Assembly: GCF_000285515.1 (NCBI RefSeq)
Contig: NZ_HE610957.1
Span: 1,309,462-1,357,174 of the forward strand
Reading direction: 5' to 3'
Source of the DNA: Paenibacillus senegalensis JC66
Lineage (GTDB): Bacteria > Bacillota > Bacilli > Paenibacillales > NBRC-103111
Length of the DNA: 47,713 nt
The position numbers and the translations under genes are program-made. The notes beneath the pieces are model-generated. The model saw only the letters and a list, made by a program, of their open reading frames with translations. It ran no database searches and had not been told where the DNA came from. Shown piece by piece: positions 27,233 through 35,629 of the stretch (the first letter of the stretch is position 1; every line of letters begins with the position of its first letter).

Positions 27233-28570
27233 TTACTTGTCTTCGGAAGCTGCTTCCGCACTTTCTTCATTATCCTGCTGCTGTACGGCTTTGCCGTTCT
27301 CGACCAGGAAATCAATTGTTTTGCGAATGACGAGATCTTTCCCTATGCTGTCCAGACTTCCGTTCGCCTGCAAAATGCCGCGAATTTCATCAGCCGTGCG
27401 TTGATAAGCAGCAGCCATCTTCTCGATTTCTTCGTTGATCTCTTCTTCCGAAGCTTCCAGGTTCTCCGCAGTTCCGATGGCTTCCAATACGAGATTATTG
27501 CGAACGCGCTTCTCGGCATCTCCCTGCATCTGTGCTTTCAATGCCTCTTCATCCTGCCCGGAGAACTGGTAGTACATATCCAGTGTCATTCCTTGCATTC
27601 TCAAGCGGTTCTCGAAATCCCTCAGCATATTACCTACTTCGTTGTCCACCATAACTTGCGGAACATCAACCTGAGCGGCTTCTGCAGCTTTGTTCACGAC
27701 AACTTCCTGAATCTGATTGCGGTTGCTTTGTTCCTTTCTTTCCTTCAGCTTGCTGCTGAGATCCTGCTTGAACTCTTCCAAGGTTTCAAATTCGCTCACG
27801 TCCATTGCGAATTCGTCATCCAGCTCAGGAAGATTTTTGCGCTTGATTTCATGAACCTTTACTTTGAAGGTTGCTTCTTGTCCTTTCAGATTATCGGCCT
27901 GATAATCTTCGGGGAAAGTAACCTGAATGTCTTTCTCCTCATCTTTAGCCATGCCGACAAGCTGGTCTTCAAAGCCTGGAATAAAGCTGTTAGAGCCGAG
28001 TTCCAACGAGTATTTCTCCGCTTTGCCGCCCTCAAAGGCCTCGCCGTTTAAAAAGCCTTCGAAATCAATGACAACCGTGTCACCCTGCTCAGCCGTTCCT
28101 TCTTCAAGGACAATCAGTTCAGCATGACGCTGCTGCAGCTTCTCTAGCTCAGAGGCAATCTCAGCCTCGGTTACTTCGGAGCTCAGTTCAGGGTACTCCA
28201 GTCCCTTATATTCGCCGAGTTCAACCTCTGGCTTCACTTCTACCTTGGCCTTAAACTTCAAAGCCTGTCCCTTGCCAATTTGCTCGACATCAATTTCAGG
28301 ACGATCAATCGGCTCAATTCCTGTTTCCTCTACGGCCTGTATGTAGGCGTCTGGAAGCAGAATGTCCAAAGCATCCTGATAAAGGCTCTCCGCACCGAAT
28401 CTTTGTTCAAAAATAGGGCGCGGCACTTTGCCTCTACGGAATCCCGGAACATTGATTTTCTTAACAACTTTCTTAAAGGCTTTATCCAATGCTTCGGCAA
28501 ATTGCTCGGCATTGACTTCAACGGTAAGAACACCGTGGTTCTTCTCTATTTTTTCCCAGCTTGCTTTCAT
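27233..28570 (-). CDS. tig: Trigger factor
   Basis: The ribosome-bound chaperone and peptidyl-prolyl isomerase that meets nascent chains. The 445-aa protein has the N-terminal ribosome-docking signature GFRRGKVPR (near residue 44), an FKBP-like domain (~160-245, [19 protein letters not shown]...[10 protein letters not shown]), and a long helical C-terminal arm rich in Glu/Lys/Gln. GGAGGGGAAGG precedes ATG 28570. It has its own promoter and terminator, and sits between ysoA and the clp genes. Confidence 0.98.
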   Translation of the reverse strand: MKASWEKIEKNHGVLTVEVNAEQFAEALDKAFKKVVKKINVPGFRRGKVPRPIFEQRFGAESLYQDALDILLPDAYIQAVEETGIEPIDRPEIDVEQIGKGQALKFKAKVEVKPEVELGEYKGLEYPELSSEVTEAEIASELEKLQQRHAELIVLEEGTAEQGDTVVIDFEGFLNGEAFEGGKAEKYSLELGSNSFIPGFEDQLVGMAKDEEKDIQVTFPEDYQADNLKGQEATFKVKVHEIKRKNLPELDDEFAMDVSEFETLEEFKQDLSSKLKERKEQSNRNQIQEVVVNKAAEAAQVDVPQVMVDNEVGNMLRDFENRLRMQGMTLDMYYQFSGQDEEALKAQMQGDAEKRVRNNLVLEAIGTAENLEASEEEINEEIEKMAAAYQRTADEIRGILQANGSLDSIGKDLVIRKTIDFLVENGKAVQQQDNEESAEAASEDK

Positions 28571-28631
28571 TTTATGCCTTCCCCTCCAAAAATGTACCTA
28601 CTTTTCACGCTTCAGCTAACATAACCATTCC

Positions 28632-28659
28632 ATTATATCATAAAACGATTCCATTTCAA
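28632..28659 (-). promoter_or_regulatory. Sigma-A promoter of tig
   Basis: Minus strand TTGAAA (28659-28654), 16-nt spacer, TATAAT (28637-28632), just past the end of the upstream gene and about 60 nt before the tig ATG. Confidence 0.65.
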
Positions 28660-28666
28660 GAATCGG

Positions 28667-29572
28667 TTATCCGCCCGGAAAAACATTGGCCTTGAATTCT
28701 CTAAACGTCTGCAGAGCCTTTAGCAAAGTGAATTTGAGCTGCTCGGTGATGCCATATTTATCGGTCTTTTCCTGTTCATCGCTGCTTCCAAACATCGTTT
28801 CTTCGAGCAGGATATGAAAAGCGCAGGCCCAGGCATCGGCCTCCTCCGTCTCCAGAACAAGGAGTTCGTCATAGATCGGTGTTCCGTAAATGTAAGCCAA
28901 AAACTCCTGCCAGGTTTCAGTAGCAAAATAAGACAGATTCGGATCGTTAACTTCACTAATCGACAACAGCCGTTCTACAATTTGTTTAATTTGTGCCGGA
29001 AAGTCCTCTATGGAGGACGGAGTGTCTTGAATCATTAGATGAACCGGCTCGCCAAGCTTGTTCAGTTCAACGACTCCTTCCTCGCCTCTCCGCTTCAGTA
29101 TTTGCAGGCATTTGAATTGCAGCATGGGCGGAAGAGCAGCCTCCGGAAGCCATTGCTTCAAAACCTGGTTGATCTTCGGATGATCGAGATAGGCCAGCTG
29201 CTCCAGAGCAAGAGTCTGTTTGGCTATCGATGCCCCCTCCTGCAAAATCGCAAGCAGGTTCTCCGCATAATGCTGGTCATCTCTGCTCTTCGCAGCCAAT
29301 GCCTTCTCGCGCATGTCCTCTTCATTTTCACTATAGTCCGCTTCTTCCTCTAGGGAGCCTTTCATCCATTCACCCTGCATTGATTTCAGCCATCCCAGCA
29401 GTGATTCCCATTCTTCGTCCGTACGTGAATCCCCGCTGTTACACTGCACCAGAAATTCGAGCAGCTCTATTGCTTCTTTATAACGTTCGCCTTCCAGCAT
29501 CCGCGTTATTTCGATCTGATAATAATCAATCGTCTTCGGAAACAGAATGACGTTGTCTTTCACCACGCTCAT
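28667..29572 (-). CDS. ysoA: YsoA-like helical-repeat protein upstream of tig
   Basis: A 301-aa acidic, fully helical protein without signal or membrane segment. The N-terminal half has TPR-like segments (YKEAIELLEFLVQCNSGD, LALEQLAYLDHPKINQVLKQWLP) and an acidic linker (EEEADYSENEEDM). Its position just upstream of tig matches ysoA in B. subtilis, a TPR protein of unknown function, so it is probably the same family. A TPR protein beside a chaperone operon might bind client or partner proteins; this is inference. ATG 29572 has AAGGTGGTGA upstream. Confidence 0.72.
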   Translation of the reverse strand: MSVVKDNVILFPKTIDYYQIEITRMLEGERYKEAIELLEFLVQCNSGDSRTDEEWESLLGWLKSMQGEWMKGSLEEEADYSENEEDMREKALAAKSRDDQHYAENLLAILQEGASIAKQTLALEQLAYLDHPKINQVLKQWLPEAALPPMLQFKCLQILKRRGEEGVVELNKLGEPVHLMIQDTPSSIEDFPAQIKQIVERLLSISEVNDPNLSYFATETWQEFLAYIYGTPIYDELLVLETEEADAWACAFHILLEETMFGSSDEQEKTDKYGITEQLKFTLLKALQTFREFKANVFPGG

Positions 29573-29749
29573 TTAATCAATCACCACCTTCTCAACTGGA
29601 AATACAAGGTTAGCTAGATAGTACCGTTTTCATTACCTAATTGCAAAATCAATCTTGGAATTCTAAATAAATTATATGGGGAATAGCAAACCATTCTCCC
29701 TGGACAGCATTAAAAAATCGATTCATCAAAAAAATATTCATAGCACGTA

Positions 29750-29779
29750 TTGACATTTCTTTTTTGGCTATGCTATTAT
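29750..29779 (+). promoter_or_regulatory. Promoter of tRNA-Arg
   Basis: TTGACA (29750-29755), 18-nt spacer, TATTAT (29774-29779), with a TGC extended -10 element. It is the strongest -35 in the window and lies 42 nt ahead of the tRNA. Confidence 0.7.
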
Positions 29780-29821
29780 AACTCTTGCTTGTTGCAAAAA
29801 CCAAGCAGCATTTTCGAGCAA

Positions 29822-29895
29822 GTCCCAGTAGCTCAGCTGGATAGAGCAACGGCCTTCTAAGCCGTGTGTCGGGAGTTCGAATCTCTCCTGGGACG
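29822..29895 (+). tRNA. tRNA-Arg, anticodon UCU
   Basis: A complete 74-nt cloverleaf without encoded CCA. The acceptor stem is GTCCCAG/CTGGGAC, the D arm AGCTCAGCTGGATAGAGC, and the anticodon stem-loop has CTTCTAA (anticodon TCT, reading AGA). The T arm is GGGAGTTCGAATCTCTCC, followed by discriminator G. It is a single tRNA gene with its own promoter and terminator. Confidence 0.97.
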
Positions 29896-29912
29896 CATAT
29901 TCTGTATTGTAA

Positions 29913-29990
29913 AATAAGCATTTTATGCTGTTAAATGAAACGGTCTAATCAACGGATCACATTTAACCACATAGAAGGCTTATTTTTTTT
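29913..29990 (+). terminator. Terminator of tRNA-Arg transcript
   Basis: Nested stems AATAAGC/GCTTATT (29913-29919 with 29978-29984) and GTTAAATG/CATTTAAC (29930-29937 with 29960-29967), followed by eight T. Confidence 0.7.
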
Positions 29991-30097
29991 GCAAAGCCCG
30001 ATAAGAACACCATTGAAAAGCCGAACATCCTCTCCTTCATTTATTATCGAATATTACAAATGATCAGATAAAAAACCATCGGCACTGCAATCTGGAG

Positions 30098-30126
30098 CTT
30101 GGCGAGTTTTCGCCAAGTATTTTTTT
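30098..30126 (+). terminator. Strong orphan terminator
   Basis: CTTGGCGA/TCGCCAAG perfect 8-bp stem, GTTT loop, then TATTTTTTT. No gene lies between it and the tRNA-Arg terminator, so it may end a small RNA or catch read-through before the sigma-factor promoter. Confidence 0.8.
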
Positions 30127-30135
30127 ATTTAGCGC

Positions 30136-30160
30136 TGTAACAAAAAAGCGGCTAAGCGAC
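30136..30160 (+). promoter_or_regulatory. Candidate ECF-type autoregulated promoter
   Basis: TGTAAC (30136-30141), 15-nt spacer containing an A6 run, then CGAC (30157-30160). This resembles the AAC-containing -35 and CGTC-like -10 of ECF promoters. It directly precedes the sigma gene. Confidence 0.4.
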
Positions 30161-30198
30161 ACTAACAATTATAAAAAGCTCAGCGAGGAGGTGTGTGG

Positions 30199-30687
30199 GT
30201 GGTAGAGCAGATAGAGGAAATATATCGGCTGTATTACCAAGAGCTGTACCGTTTTATTAGAGCGCGCTGCGTACAGCCGGATATGGTCGATGATATCATC
30301 CAGACCACATTTCTTGAGGCGCTTAAGAACATGGAACAGTACAGGGGTGAAGCCTCGCTGAAAACATGGCTGTTCGGTATTGCTAAGCATCAGCTGTACC
30401 GGCATTACCGAAAAGCGGGAAAACCGCTGCAAAATATCGATGATGTTACCAAGGCCCAGGCTGAAGAGGCCAGTCATCGCGATGATGTGGAAAACAAGAT
30501 GCTGGCTGAGGACCTTTTAGCACAGATCAATAAGCTCTCTCCTCCTCTTAATGAAATCATGTGGTTGAGATTAGTCCGCGATCTTTCATTCGATGAAATT
30601 GCCAAAAGGGTCGGAAAAAGCGCCAATTACTGCCGAGTCAATTATTACCGCGTCAGGCAGAAGCTTAGAAAGGAGATGGCACCATGA
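30199..30687 (+). CDS. ECF-type RNA polymerase sigma factor
   Basis: A 162-aa group 4 sigma factor directing RNA polymerase to stress promoters. Region 2 is clear: YYQELYRFIRARCVQPDMVDD, then TFLEALKNMEQYRG and LKTWLFGIAKHQLYRHYRK. Region 4 is a helix-turn-helix (LPP-like NEIMWLRLVRDLSFDEIAKRVGKS) ending in YRVRQKLRKEM. The start is set at GTG 30199, 7 nt after AGGAGG, and not at the GTG at 30193. It overlaps the anti-sigma gene by 4 nt (ATGA), and a possible self-recognised promoter precedes it. The stimulus cannot be told from sequence. Confidence 0.93.
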   Translation: MVEQIEEIYRLYYQELYRFIRARCVQPDMVDDIIQTTFLEALKNMEQYRGEASLKTWLFGIAKHQLYRHYRKAGKPLQNIDDVTKAQAEEASHRDDVENKMLAEDLLAQINKLSPPLNEIMWLRLVRDLSFDEIAKRVGKSANYCRVNYYRVRQKLRKEMAP

Positions 30688-31895
30688 GCAAATGCAGAAT
30701 TGCCCAAGATCTAATACCGCTCGTCATAGAGGAGCTGGCTGCGGAGGAAAGCGAGGCATTTGTCCGGCAGCATATTTCTGAATGTGAGGAATGCAGAGAT
30801 TACTTCAAGGCTGTACAGGAAGACTTTGATGCGCGCACAGAAGCTGTCCCGGATAATCAGGCTAAAGTAAATCAGCTCGGCTCTCAGCTCGCCAAATACC
30901 AAAATCGCATCAAGCTCGGTGGCGTACTGGCGGCTATGCTGCTTTCCTGTATCGTTACGGGGGCGAGTGTCGAATTTTTGTACACTCTGCCGCTCTTAAT
31001 TCTGACCCCCTTCGCATGCCGATTATATTATGGGAAGATGCTGCCGATTCTTGCTGCTTCACTTGTTTTTGGCGGGGCAGGGGCAATTTTAAGTGATTTT
31101 CATTCCAGCTATATTCCGTTTTTCGCCCTGCTGGCCTTCGTTTTTGCCTGCATGGGGATTGGTATCGCCGAACTGTGCAAACTCGCATTCCGCCAACGGA
31201 AGCTGCTTGGCAAATCCATTCTTGGCTTGCTCGCTGGAGGCCTGCTCATCGCAAGCTGCCTCGGTTATTTTTCTTTTTTCGGGAATCCGGTAGGCTATAT
31301 GGAAGCGATGGTCAAGTCCAGAAACTATGTGAATCAAACTTATGAACAAGGAACGCTCGTATTTAAAGGTGTCGGGTTCGATTTCAAAACCAAAAACCAT
31401 TTCGGAAAATTTGAGTATGTCTTAAATGGAACCAGACAAGTCGCCGCAGTGGAAATTATGAAAAATGATGAACTATACGACCATTATCAATATGTACTGG
31501 AGACCCGGTTTATCGCTGAACGCAGCAGCGCACTGAAATCCTGGATTACCGCGGCGGTCGATTACTTGCCCGTAACAATTGCCGCCGAGCCGGAGGAAAA
31601 CCTGAACGTTACCCGTGATATGCTGAGTGAGGTTTTCGATAATTTGTCCTACGACCCCGTGAGGCGCAGTGAAGCAGCAGTGCATAGACAAACGGAAAGC
31701 GCGAAGCTGAACTACGTCATCTCTATCGGAGCGTATGCTGACGAAATGGAAAGGCTGCCGGAGGAATCATTCTCAACTTATGCCCGTGCGATCCAAGAAG
31801 TTCTGCACCGGTACGATGTGCCTTATCATTCAATCCAGCTGCAAGCTCTAACAATGAATGGAAATGTGCAGTGCTTTACAATTTCAGCCCATTGA
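30684..31895 (+). CDS. Zinc-containing membrane anti-sigma factor
   Basis: The partner of the preceding ECF sigma factor, normally holding it inactive at the membrane. The N-terminal ~45 residues contain the ZAS/zf-HC2 motif (Cys4 early, then HISECEECRDYF, i.e. HxxxCxxC). About five membrane segments follow between residues ~75 and 205 (for example GGVLAAMLLSCIVTGASV and ILGLLAGGLLIASCLGYFSFF). A C-terminal domain of ~195 residues should lie outside the cell and may be the sensor. Its family is not recognised. A multi-pass ZAS protein with a large C-terminal domain is less common than the single-pass type. Confidence 0.88.
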   Translation: MSKCRIAQDLIPLVIEELAAEESEAFVRQHISECEECRDYFKAVQEDFDARTEAVPDNQAKVNQLGSQLAKYQNRIKLGGVLAAMLLSCIVTGASVEFLYTLPLLILTPFACRLYYGKMLPILAASLVFGGAGAILSDFHSSYIPFFALLAFVFACMGIGIAELCKLAFRQRKLLGKSILGLLAGGLLIASCLGYFSFFGNPVGYMEAMVKSRNYVNQTYEQGTLVFKGVGFDFKTKNHFGKFEYVLNGTRQVAAVEIMKNDELYDHYQYVLETRFIAERSSALKSWITAAVDYLPVTIAAEPEENLNVTRDMLSEVFDNLSYDPVRRSEAAVHRQTESAKLNYVISIGAYADEMERLPEESFSTYARAIQEVLHRYDVPYHSIQLQALTMNGNVQCFTISAH

Positions 31896-32283
31896 CGGGG
31901 CAAAATTCAACACGACCAGGAGTGAGGACATTTCGGAGCACCCTTCTCTCGATGAGCGGGGTGCTTTGCTATGCCTGATGGTTTGCGTGCGCCCTCTCTT
32001 ATCTATATCGGATTACTTCATTCCTCCCCCTGTTTCCGCATCTTACCCGTGGCGATTAAGATATTCGCGCGGGTGTTCCAGTTTCCTGAGAGGATCGCGA
32101 AGAATACTTGGTCAATTATTGTTCTTGTAATATGGGGCATAATAACGTTAATTCAAAAAATTCATGGTTCAATCTCAGAAAATATATGGATCAGTCCCAA
32201 GAAATTCGAGACTGCTCATCATACGAGCATTTTAAATGAAGCAAAAACAAAGAAATGCTAATTCTGCCAAGGGAGATAAAATA
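31896..32283. other. Intergenic region after the anti-sigma gene
   Basis: A hairpin at 31936-31967 could end the sigma operon. Beyond it no supported gene is seen. TTATTG, 16 nt, CATAAT near 32116-32143 might be a promoter for the MBL gene. Confidence 0.4.
31936..31967 (+). terminator. Weak hairpin after anti-sigma gene
   Basis: AGCACCC/GGGTGCT stem with a 15-nt loop, followed only by TTTGC. It is plausible as the end of the sigma/anti-sigma transcript. Confidence 0.4.
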
Positions 32284-33150
32284 ATGGATAAAGAAATGCA
32301 CTACGGAAGCGATTATAAATATATTCCGGCAACATCAATTGGAAGCGGTGCGGGAATTGAGGTGATGCCTGATTTGTTTTGTTACACCGTGCAGATCGTT
32401 AACCTCTGTTTTGCCGGAAATCCCGATCATCAGGAATTTGTGATAGTGGATGCTGGAATGCCACACTCGGCGGATGAGATTATTGCGGTCGCTGAAGAAC
32501 GATTTGGTGCAAATAGCCGGCCTAAAGCTATCATTTTGACTCACGGCCATTTTGATCATGTCGGTGCCGTAATTGATCTGGTCAAGCATTGGGATGTTCC
32601 GGTCTATGCCCATCAACTGGAAATGCCTTTCCTGACAGGCCAGAAAAGCTATCCGGACCCGGACCCGACCGTTGAAGGGGGCATGGTGGCGAAATTGTCC
32701 CCCCTATTCCCCAACGAACCGATCGATTTAGGAAGCCATGTGCGCATGCTTGCAGCTGATGGAACCGTTCCACATATGCCGGATTTTAAATGGATTCATA
32801 CTCCGGGGCATACACCAGGCCACATCTCGCTGTTTAGGGAAAAGGATCGAACGTTAATTGCAGGAGACGCTTTTGTTACTGTAAAACAGGAGTACCTCTA
32901 TAAAGTAATAACCCAGGAGCAGGAAATTAGCGGACCTCCACGGTATTTGACTACGGACTGGAAATCCGCCCAGCAATCGGTCGTTAAGCTAGAGGCACTG
33001 CAGCCTGCGGCAGCGGTTACGGGGCACGGTCTACCCATGTCTGGTGAACTGCTGACTACAAGCCTGAAGAAATTGGTTAAAGAATTTGCTGAGATTGCTG
33101 TGCCGGATTACGGAAAATATGTAGGCCAAATAGACCGAAAAACGCATTGA
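32284..33150 (+). CDS. Metallo-beta-lactamase fold hydrolase
   Basis: A 288-aa protein of the MBL superfamily, close in layout to glyoxalase II-like or lactonase-like hydrolases. Metal ligands: LTHGHFDHVGAV (HxHxDH), the histidine in IHTPGHTPGHISLF, the Asp in LIAGDAFV, and a C-terminal histidine in VTGHGLPM. No signal peptide is seen. Start is ATG 32284, with GGGAG 8 nt upstream; the frame is open to 32236 but without a ribosome site. It is followed by a terminator at 33171-33215, so it is probably monocistronic. Substrate cannot be assigned. Confidence 0.9.
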   Translation: MDKEMHYGSDYKYIPATSIGSGAGIEVMPDLFCYTVQIVNLCFAGNPDHQEFVIVDAGMPHSADEIIAVAEERFGANSRPKAIILTHGHFDHVGAVIDLVKHWDVPVYAHQLEMPFLTGQKSYPDPDPTVEGGMVAKLSPLFPNEPIDLGSHVRMLAADGTVPHMPDFKWIHTPGHTPGHISLFREKDRTLIAGDAFVTVKQEYLYKVITQEQEISGPPRYLTTDWKSAQQSVVKLEALQPAAAVTGHGLPMSGELLTTSLKKLVKEFAEIAVPDYGKYVGQIDRKTH

Positions 33151-33170
33151 GAACCGGATAAGCATCGATC

Positions 33171-33215
33171 GACCCGCCGTCATGCAGCGCAACATCGCCT
33201 GCGGGTCTGCTTTTT
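33171..33215 (+). terminator. Terminator of MBL-fold gene
   Basis: GACCCGC (33171-33177) pairs with GCGGGTC (33201-33207), with an inner stem GCAG/CTGC possible, followed by TGCTTTTT. Confidence 0.65.
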
Positions 33216-33469
33216 CATCAAGGTTATTTGATTGAAATGGAGCATGCGGGGGTGTTTGCTGGGTGTTCACGATTGTTCAGCGGTTGTTTTCCTATCATAG
33301 CCCGGTGGTGTCCTGGGTCATTCTCCGCGAAACATCCTGTCAACTGGGATGCTGTCAGCGGCGAATTTATACGATTTTCCGCATATGTTCCCTTTGTTTT
33401 GCACTTTACTTCCTGCGTTGAACTGCAGCTATATGTGTTCATGCAGTAAAGTAATTTCGTCCTTTGCAT
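33216..33469. other. Intergenic region
   Basis: Convergent space between the MBL gene and a minus-strand small membrane gene. Apart from the terminator just before it, nothing recognisable is seen. Confidence 0.4.
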
Positions 33470-33667
33470 CTATCGATAAATTCTTATACATAGCCAGGTT
33501 AGCACACAAATAACAACGATCAGAGCTAGAGCTACAAATACAAAGTAACCACCCTTTGTTTTGGTCGTGGCATGTTCGTCATAAAACTCTGATTTGCGGC
33601 TATAGCCGAACCACATCTCGCCGATCAAGTTAAGCACAACAAGAATAAAGTTTTTAAAAATGCTCAT
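33470..33667 (-). CDS. Small two-span membrane protein, 65 aa
   Basis: The 65 residues have a first hydrophobic helix (~5-20, NFILVVLNLIGEMWFGY), a charged middle (SRKSEFYDEHATTKTKGG) and a strong second helix (~40-62, YFVFVALALIVVICVLTWLCI). AGGTGA lies 10 nt before the ATG at 33667, and a minus-strand TATAAT sits at 33746-33741. No family is recognised. It is isolated, flanked by a repeat-containing gap on one side and a convergent gene on the other. Support is from ribosome site, composition and membrane pattern only. Confidence 0.6.
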   Translation of the reverse strand: MSIFKNFILVVLNLIGEMWFGYSRKSEFYDEHATTKTKGGYFVFVALALIVVICVLTWLCIRIYR

Positions 33668-34336
33668 TAGCAGAAGTCACCTCATCAAATAATTTCTCGT
33701 CTTTTCGTTTAAAATGGGGTTCCGCAACTTCACTCTATAAATTATAACATATATTTATTCTAGGATAAGTTTGACTATAACAGCTTTATTTTGTTGTGCA
33801 AACCGTCATGGCAGTGTTATTTCTGGTATAATTTTCTTGTTCGTGTCGTGAAAATGAGATTGACGCCTTAACTGTAAAGAGGTTAGGAAAAGACCGTCAG
33901 GCCATATTGGGCATTTTGTGAGTTGATTTGTAACCGTTTCGGGTTTTAACGCTCGCGCTCGTCCTTATTTTGCTCAGAAAGCGGTTTTCGGGACTTTTTG
34001 TCTCCATAAGAGCAAGGACGAGCGTTAGCATAGGACATCACGAAAGCATAGCCGCTGATCCTCCCGCAGACATAGTGCCGCAGGATTCGCGCTGATCTAC
34101 CCACAGTATCGTGTGATTGGCATCGCTTGATAGCGCGCAAGCACAGCGCACAAATATATCGCGCTAGGAAACCTCGCATCCACCTTTCCATTATCCTGCT
34201 ACCACGCACAGCGGACGACGGAGATTACAACGAAGCAAAAAGCTCTGTCCATACCTTTTCAGAATATCATCCTTATAACATGAAAATAAAGAAACGTTAT
34301 TAGGACGCATATAATATGGGCGAAAGGAGATGGATT
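33668..34336. other. Gene-free region with inverted pair of dispersed repeats
   Basis: No supported gene is present. A minus-strand TATAAT (33746-33741) may serve the 65-aa gene, and a plus-strand TATAAT at 34310-34315 may serve the hydrolase. The inverted repeat pair is at 33947-33970 and 34006-34028. Confidence 0.5.
33947..34028. repeat. Inverted pair of the dispersed repeat
   Basis: A reverse copy (33947-33970, TAACGCTCGCGCTCGTCCTT) and a forward copy (34006-34028, ending AGGACGAGCGTTAG) face each other across ~35 bp, so an RNA could form a long stem. Confidence 0.8.
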
Positions 34337-35275
34337 ATGATCCATCAAATACGTAAAGTGATGCTTGGAGGAACGTACCAATGGTTTACGATACGCGGCA
34401 GGCATGCCGATCTTCCCCTTCTGCTCTTTCTTCATGGAGGCCCTGGAAGTCCGCAAGCCGGTGCTCTTCGCAAATTCAATCGTGAGCTTGAAGAGCATTA
34501 CCTGGTCGTCAATTGGGACCAACGGGGCAGCGGCAAATCTTACAATGCCCAGATACCCCCTGATACGATGAACATCGCACAGCTTCTCTCCGATGCTCAT
34601 CAGCTTGTGCAGCTGCTTCTGAATGAACATTCCCGGCACAAAGTATTTATTGTAGGACATTCAATGGGGGCTTTGCTCGGTATGCTATATGTTCATCAAC
34701 ACCCCGAGTTTGTGCAGGCCTTCGTTGGTATTAATCAGCCGGTCAACCGTTCGGAGGAAGAAACCCTTTCTTACAGCTACTGCTTGCAAAAAGCTAGGGA
34801 CAAAGACTTACGCAAAGCCATTCTCCAGTTGGAGCGCATTGGCCCTCCGAATCACGGCAGCTACTCCTCTATGGATGATTTAGTCATTCAGAGAAAATGG
34901 CTCACCCGGTTTGGCGGTGTCACCCACAAAAAAAACGCGCTCTCTATCAATATTCATTGCCTGCTTAGCTCCCATTTTTCCTGGAAAGACCGGCTGAATT
35001 TTATGAAGGGCTTTACCTACACCATGCAGCATATGTGGCAGGAATTCAACCATGTAAACCTGTTTGAGGCCGTATCTGCGGTTGAGGTTCCGCTCGTGTT
35101 CATTAAAGGCTGCCATGACAAAATTGTCCACGACTTTATTGACCCTTACTGCCGATCAATAAGCGCTCCGTACAAAGAAATTGTGCAATTCGATCAATCC
35201 GGGCATCTGGCTTGTTTTGAAGAACCTGAGCTTTTTAATCAGCTGATGGTTAAACGTGTCCGCGAACTCGCATAA
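34337..35275 (+). CDS. Alpha/beta hydrolase (prolyl iminopeptidase-like)
   Basis: A 312-aa alpha/beta hydrolase fold protein. The oxyanion segment HGGPGSP and VVNWDQRGSGKS are typical of the proline iminopeptidase group. The nucleophile elbow is VGHSMGALLG, with the acid probably in KGCHDKIVH and the histidine in SGHLACFEEP. No signal peptide is seen. Start is ATG 34337, with AAGGAG 7 nt upstream; the frame opens 21 nt earlier at 34316, but the ribosome site lies between the two. A tandem repeat array directly follows the stop codon. Peptidase activity is a family guess; other ester or amide substrates are possible. Confidence 0.88.
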   Translation: MIHQIRKVMLGGTYQWFTIRGRHADLPLLLFLHGGPGSPQAGALRKFNRELEEHYLVVNWDQRGSGKSYNAQIPPDTMNIAQLLSDAHQLVQLLLNEHSRHKVFIVGHSMGALLGMLYVHQHPEFVQAFVGINQPVNRSEEETLSYSYCLQKARDKDLRKAILQLERIGPPNHGSYSSMDDLVIQRKWLTRFGGVTHKKNALSINIHCLLSSHFSWKDRLNFMKGFTYTMQHMWQEFNHVNLFEAVSAVEVPLVFIKGCHDKIVHDFIDPYCRSISAPYKEIVQFDQSGHLACFEEPELFNQLMVKRVRELA

Positions 35276-35493
35276 ATCACTTGCATAGCCACTTACATAG
35301 TTACTTACACAGCTGCTTGCAAAGTTCCTTACATAGTTCCTTACATACTTCTTGCATAGCTACTTGCAAAGTTCCTTACATAGTTCCTTACATACTTCTT
35401 GCATAGCTACTTGCAAAGTTCCTTACATAGTTACTTGCAAGCTATATGCAAAGTTCCTTATATAGTCACTTACATGCTATTTACATAGCTGTA
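35276..35493. repeat. 12-bp tandem array with 47-bp higher order unit
   Basis: About 18 units of 11-12 bp, such as ACTTGCATAGCT, ACTTGCAAAGTT and CCTTACATAGTT. Four of them (12+12+12+11) form a 47-bp block that is repeated nearly exactly, showing recent duplication. The array begins within a few bases of the hydrolase stop codon. No reading frame is suggested. Confidence 0.9.
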
Positions 35494-35502
35494 AGATTCC
35501 AT

Positions 35503-35538
35503 GGAATTTTTGTGCCGAGCGCCTCGCTCAAAAATTCC
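35503..35538. terminator. Compound hairpin downstream of nagA
   Basis: Outer 10-bp stem GGAATTTTTG/CAAAAATTCC and inner GAGCG/CGCTC. It lies between the repeat array and the nagA stop. There is no separate U run, so its role as terminator is uncertain. Confidence 0.45.
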
Positions 35539-35629
35539 CTGACCGTCTGGCCTATTCTACTCTGATGTAGTCTGCTTCTGACCTATCCTATCCCATAATA
35601 ATAAATGGATTAACTCGGCTGCAAAGGAT

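Noticed and set aside
29649-29921. 90-codon minus-strand ORF over the tRNA
   Set aside because: It is antisense to tRNA-Arg; its protein-like stretch is the tRNA complement, a common false annotation.
31971-32261. 96-codon plus-strand ORF with a hydrophobic stretch
   Set aside because: Ribosome site is poor and overlaps a hairpin arm, composition is irregular, and it overlaps the MBL leader. Not convincing.
35276-35493. CRISPR array or coding repeat
   Set aside because: Units are 12 bp without spacers and give no sustained useful reading frame.
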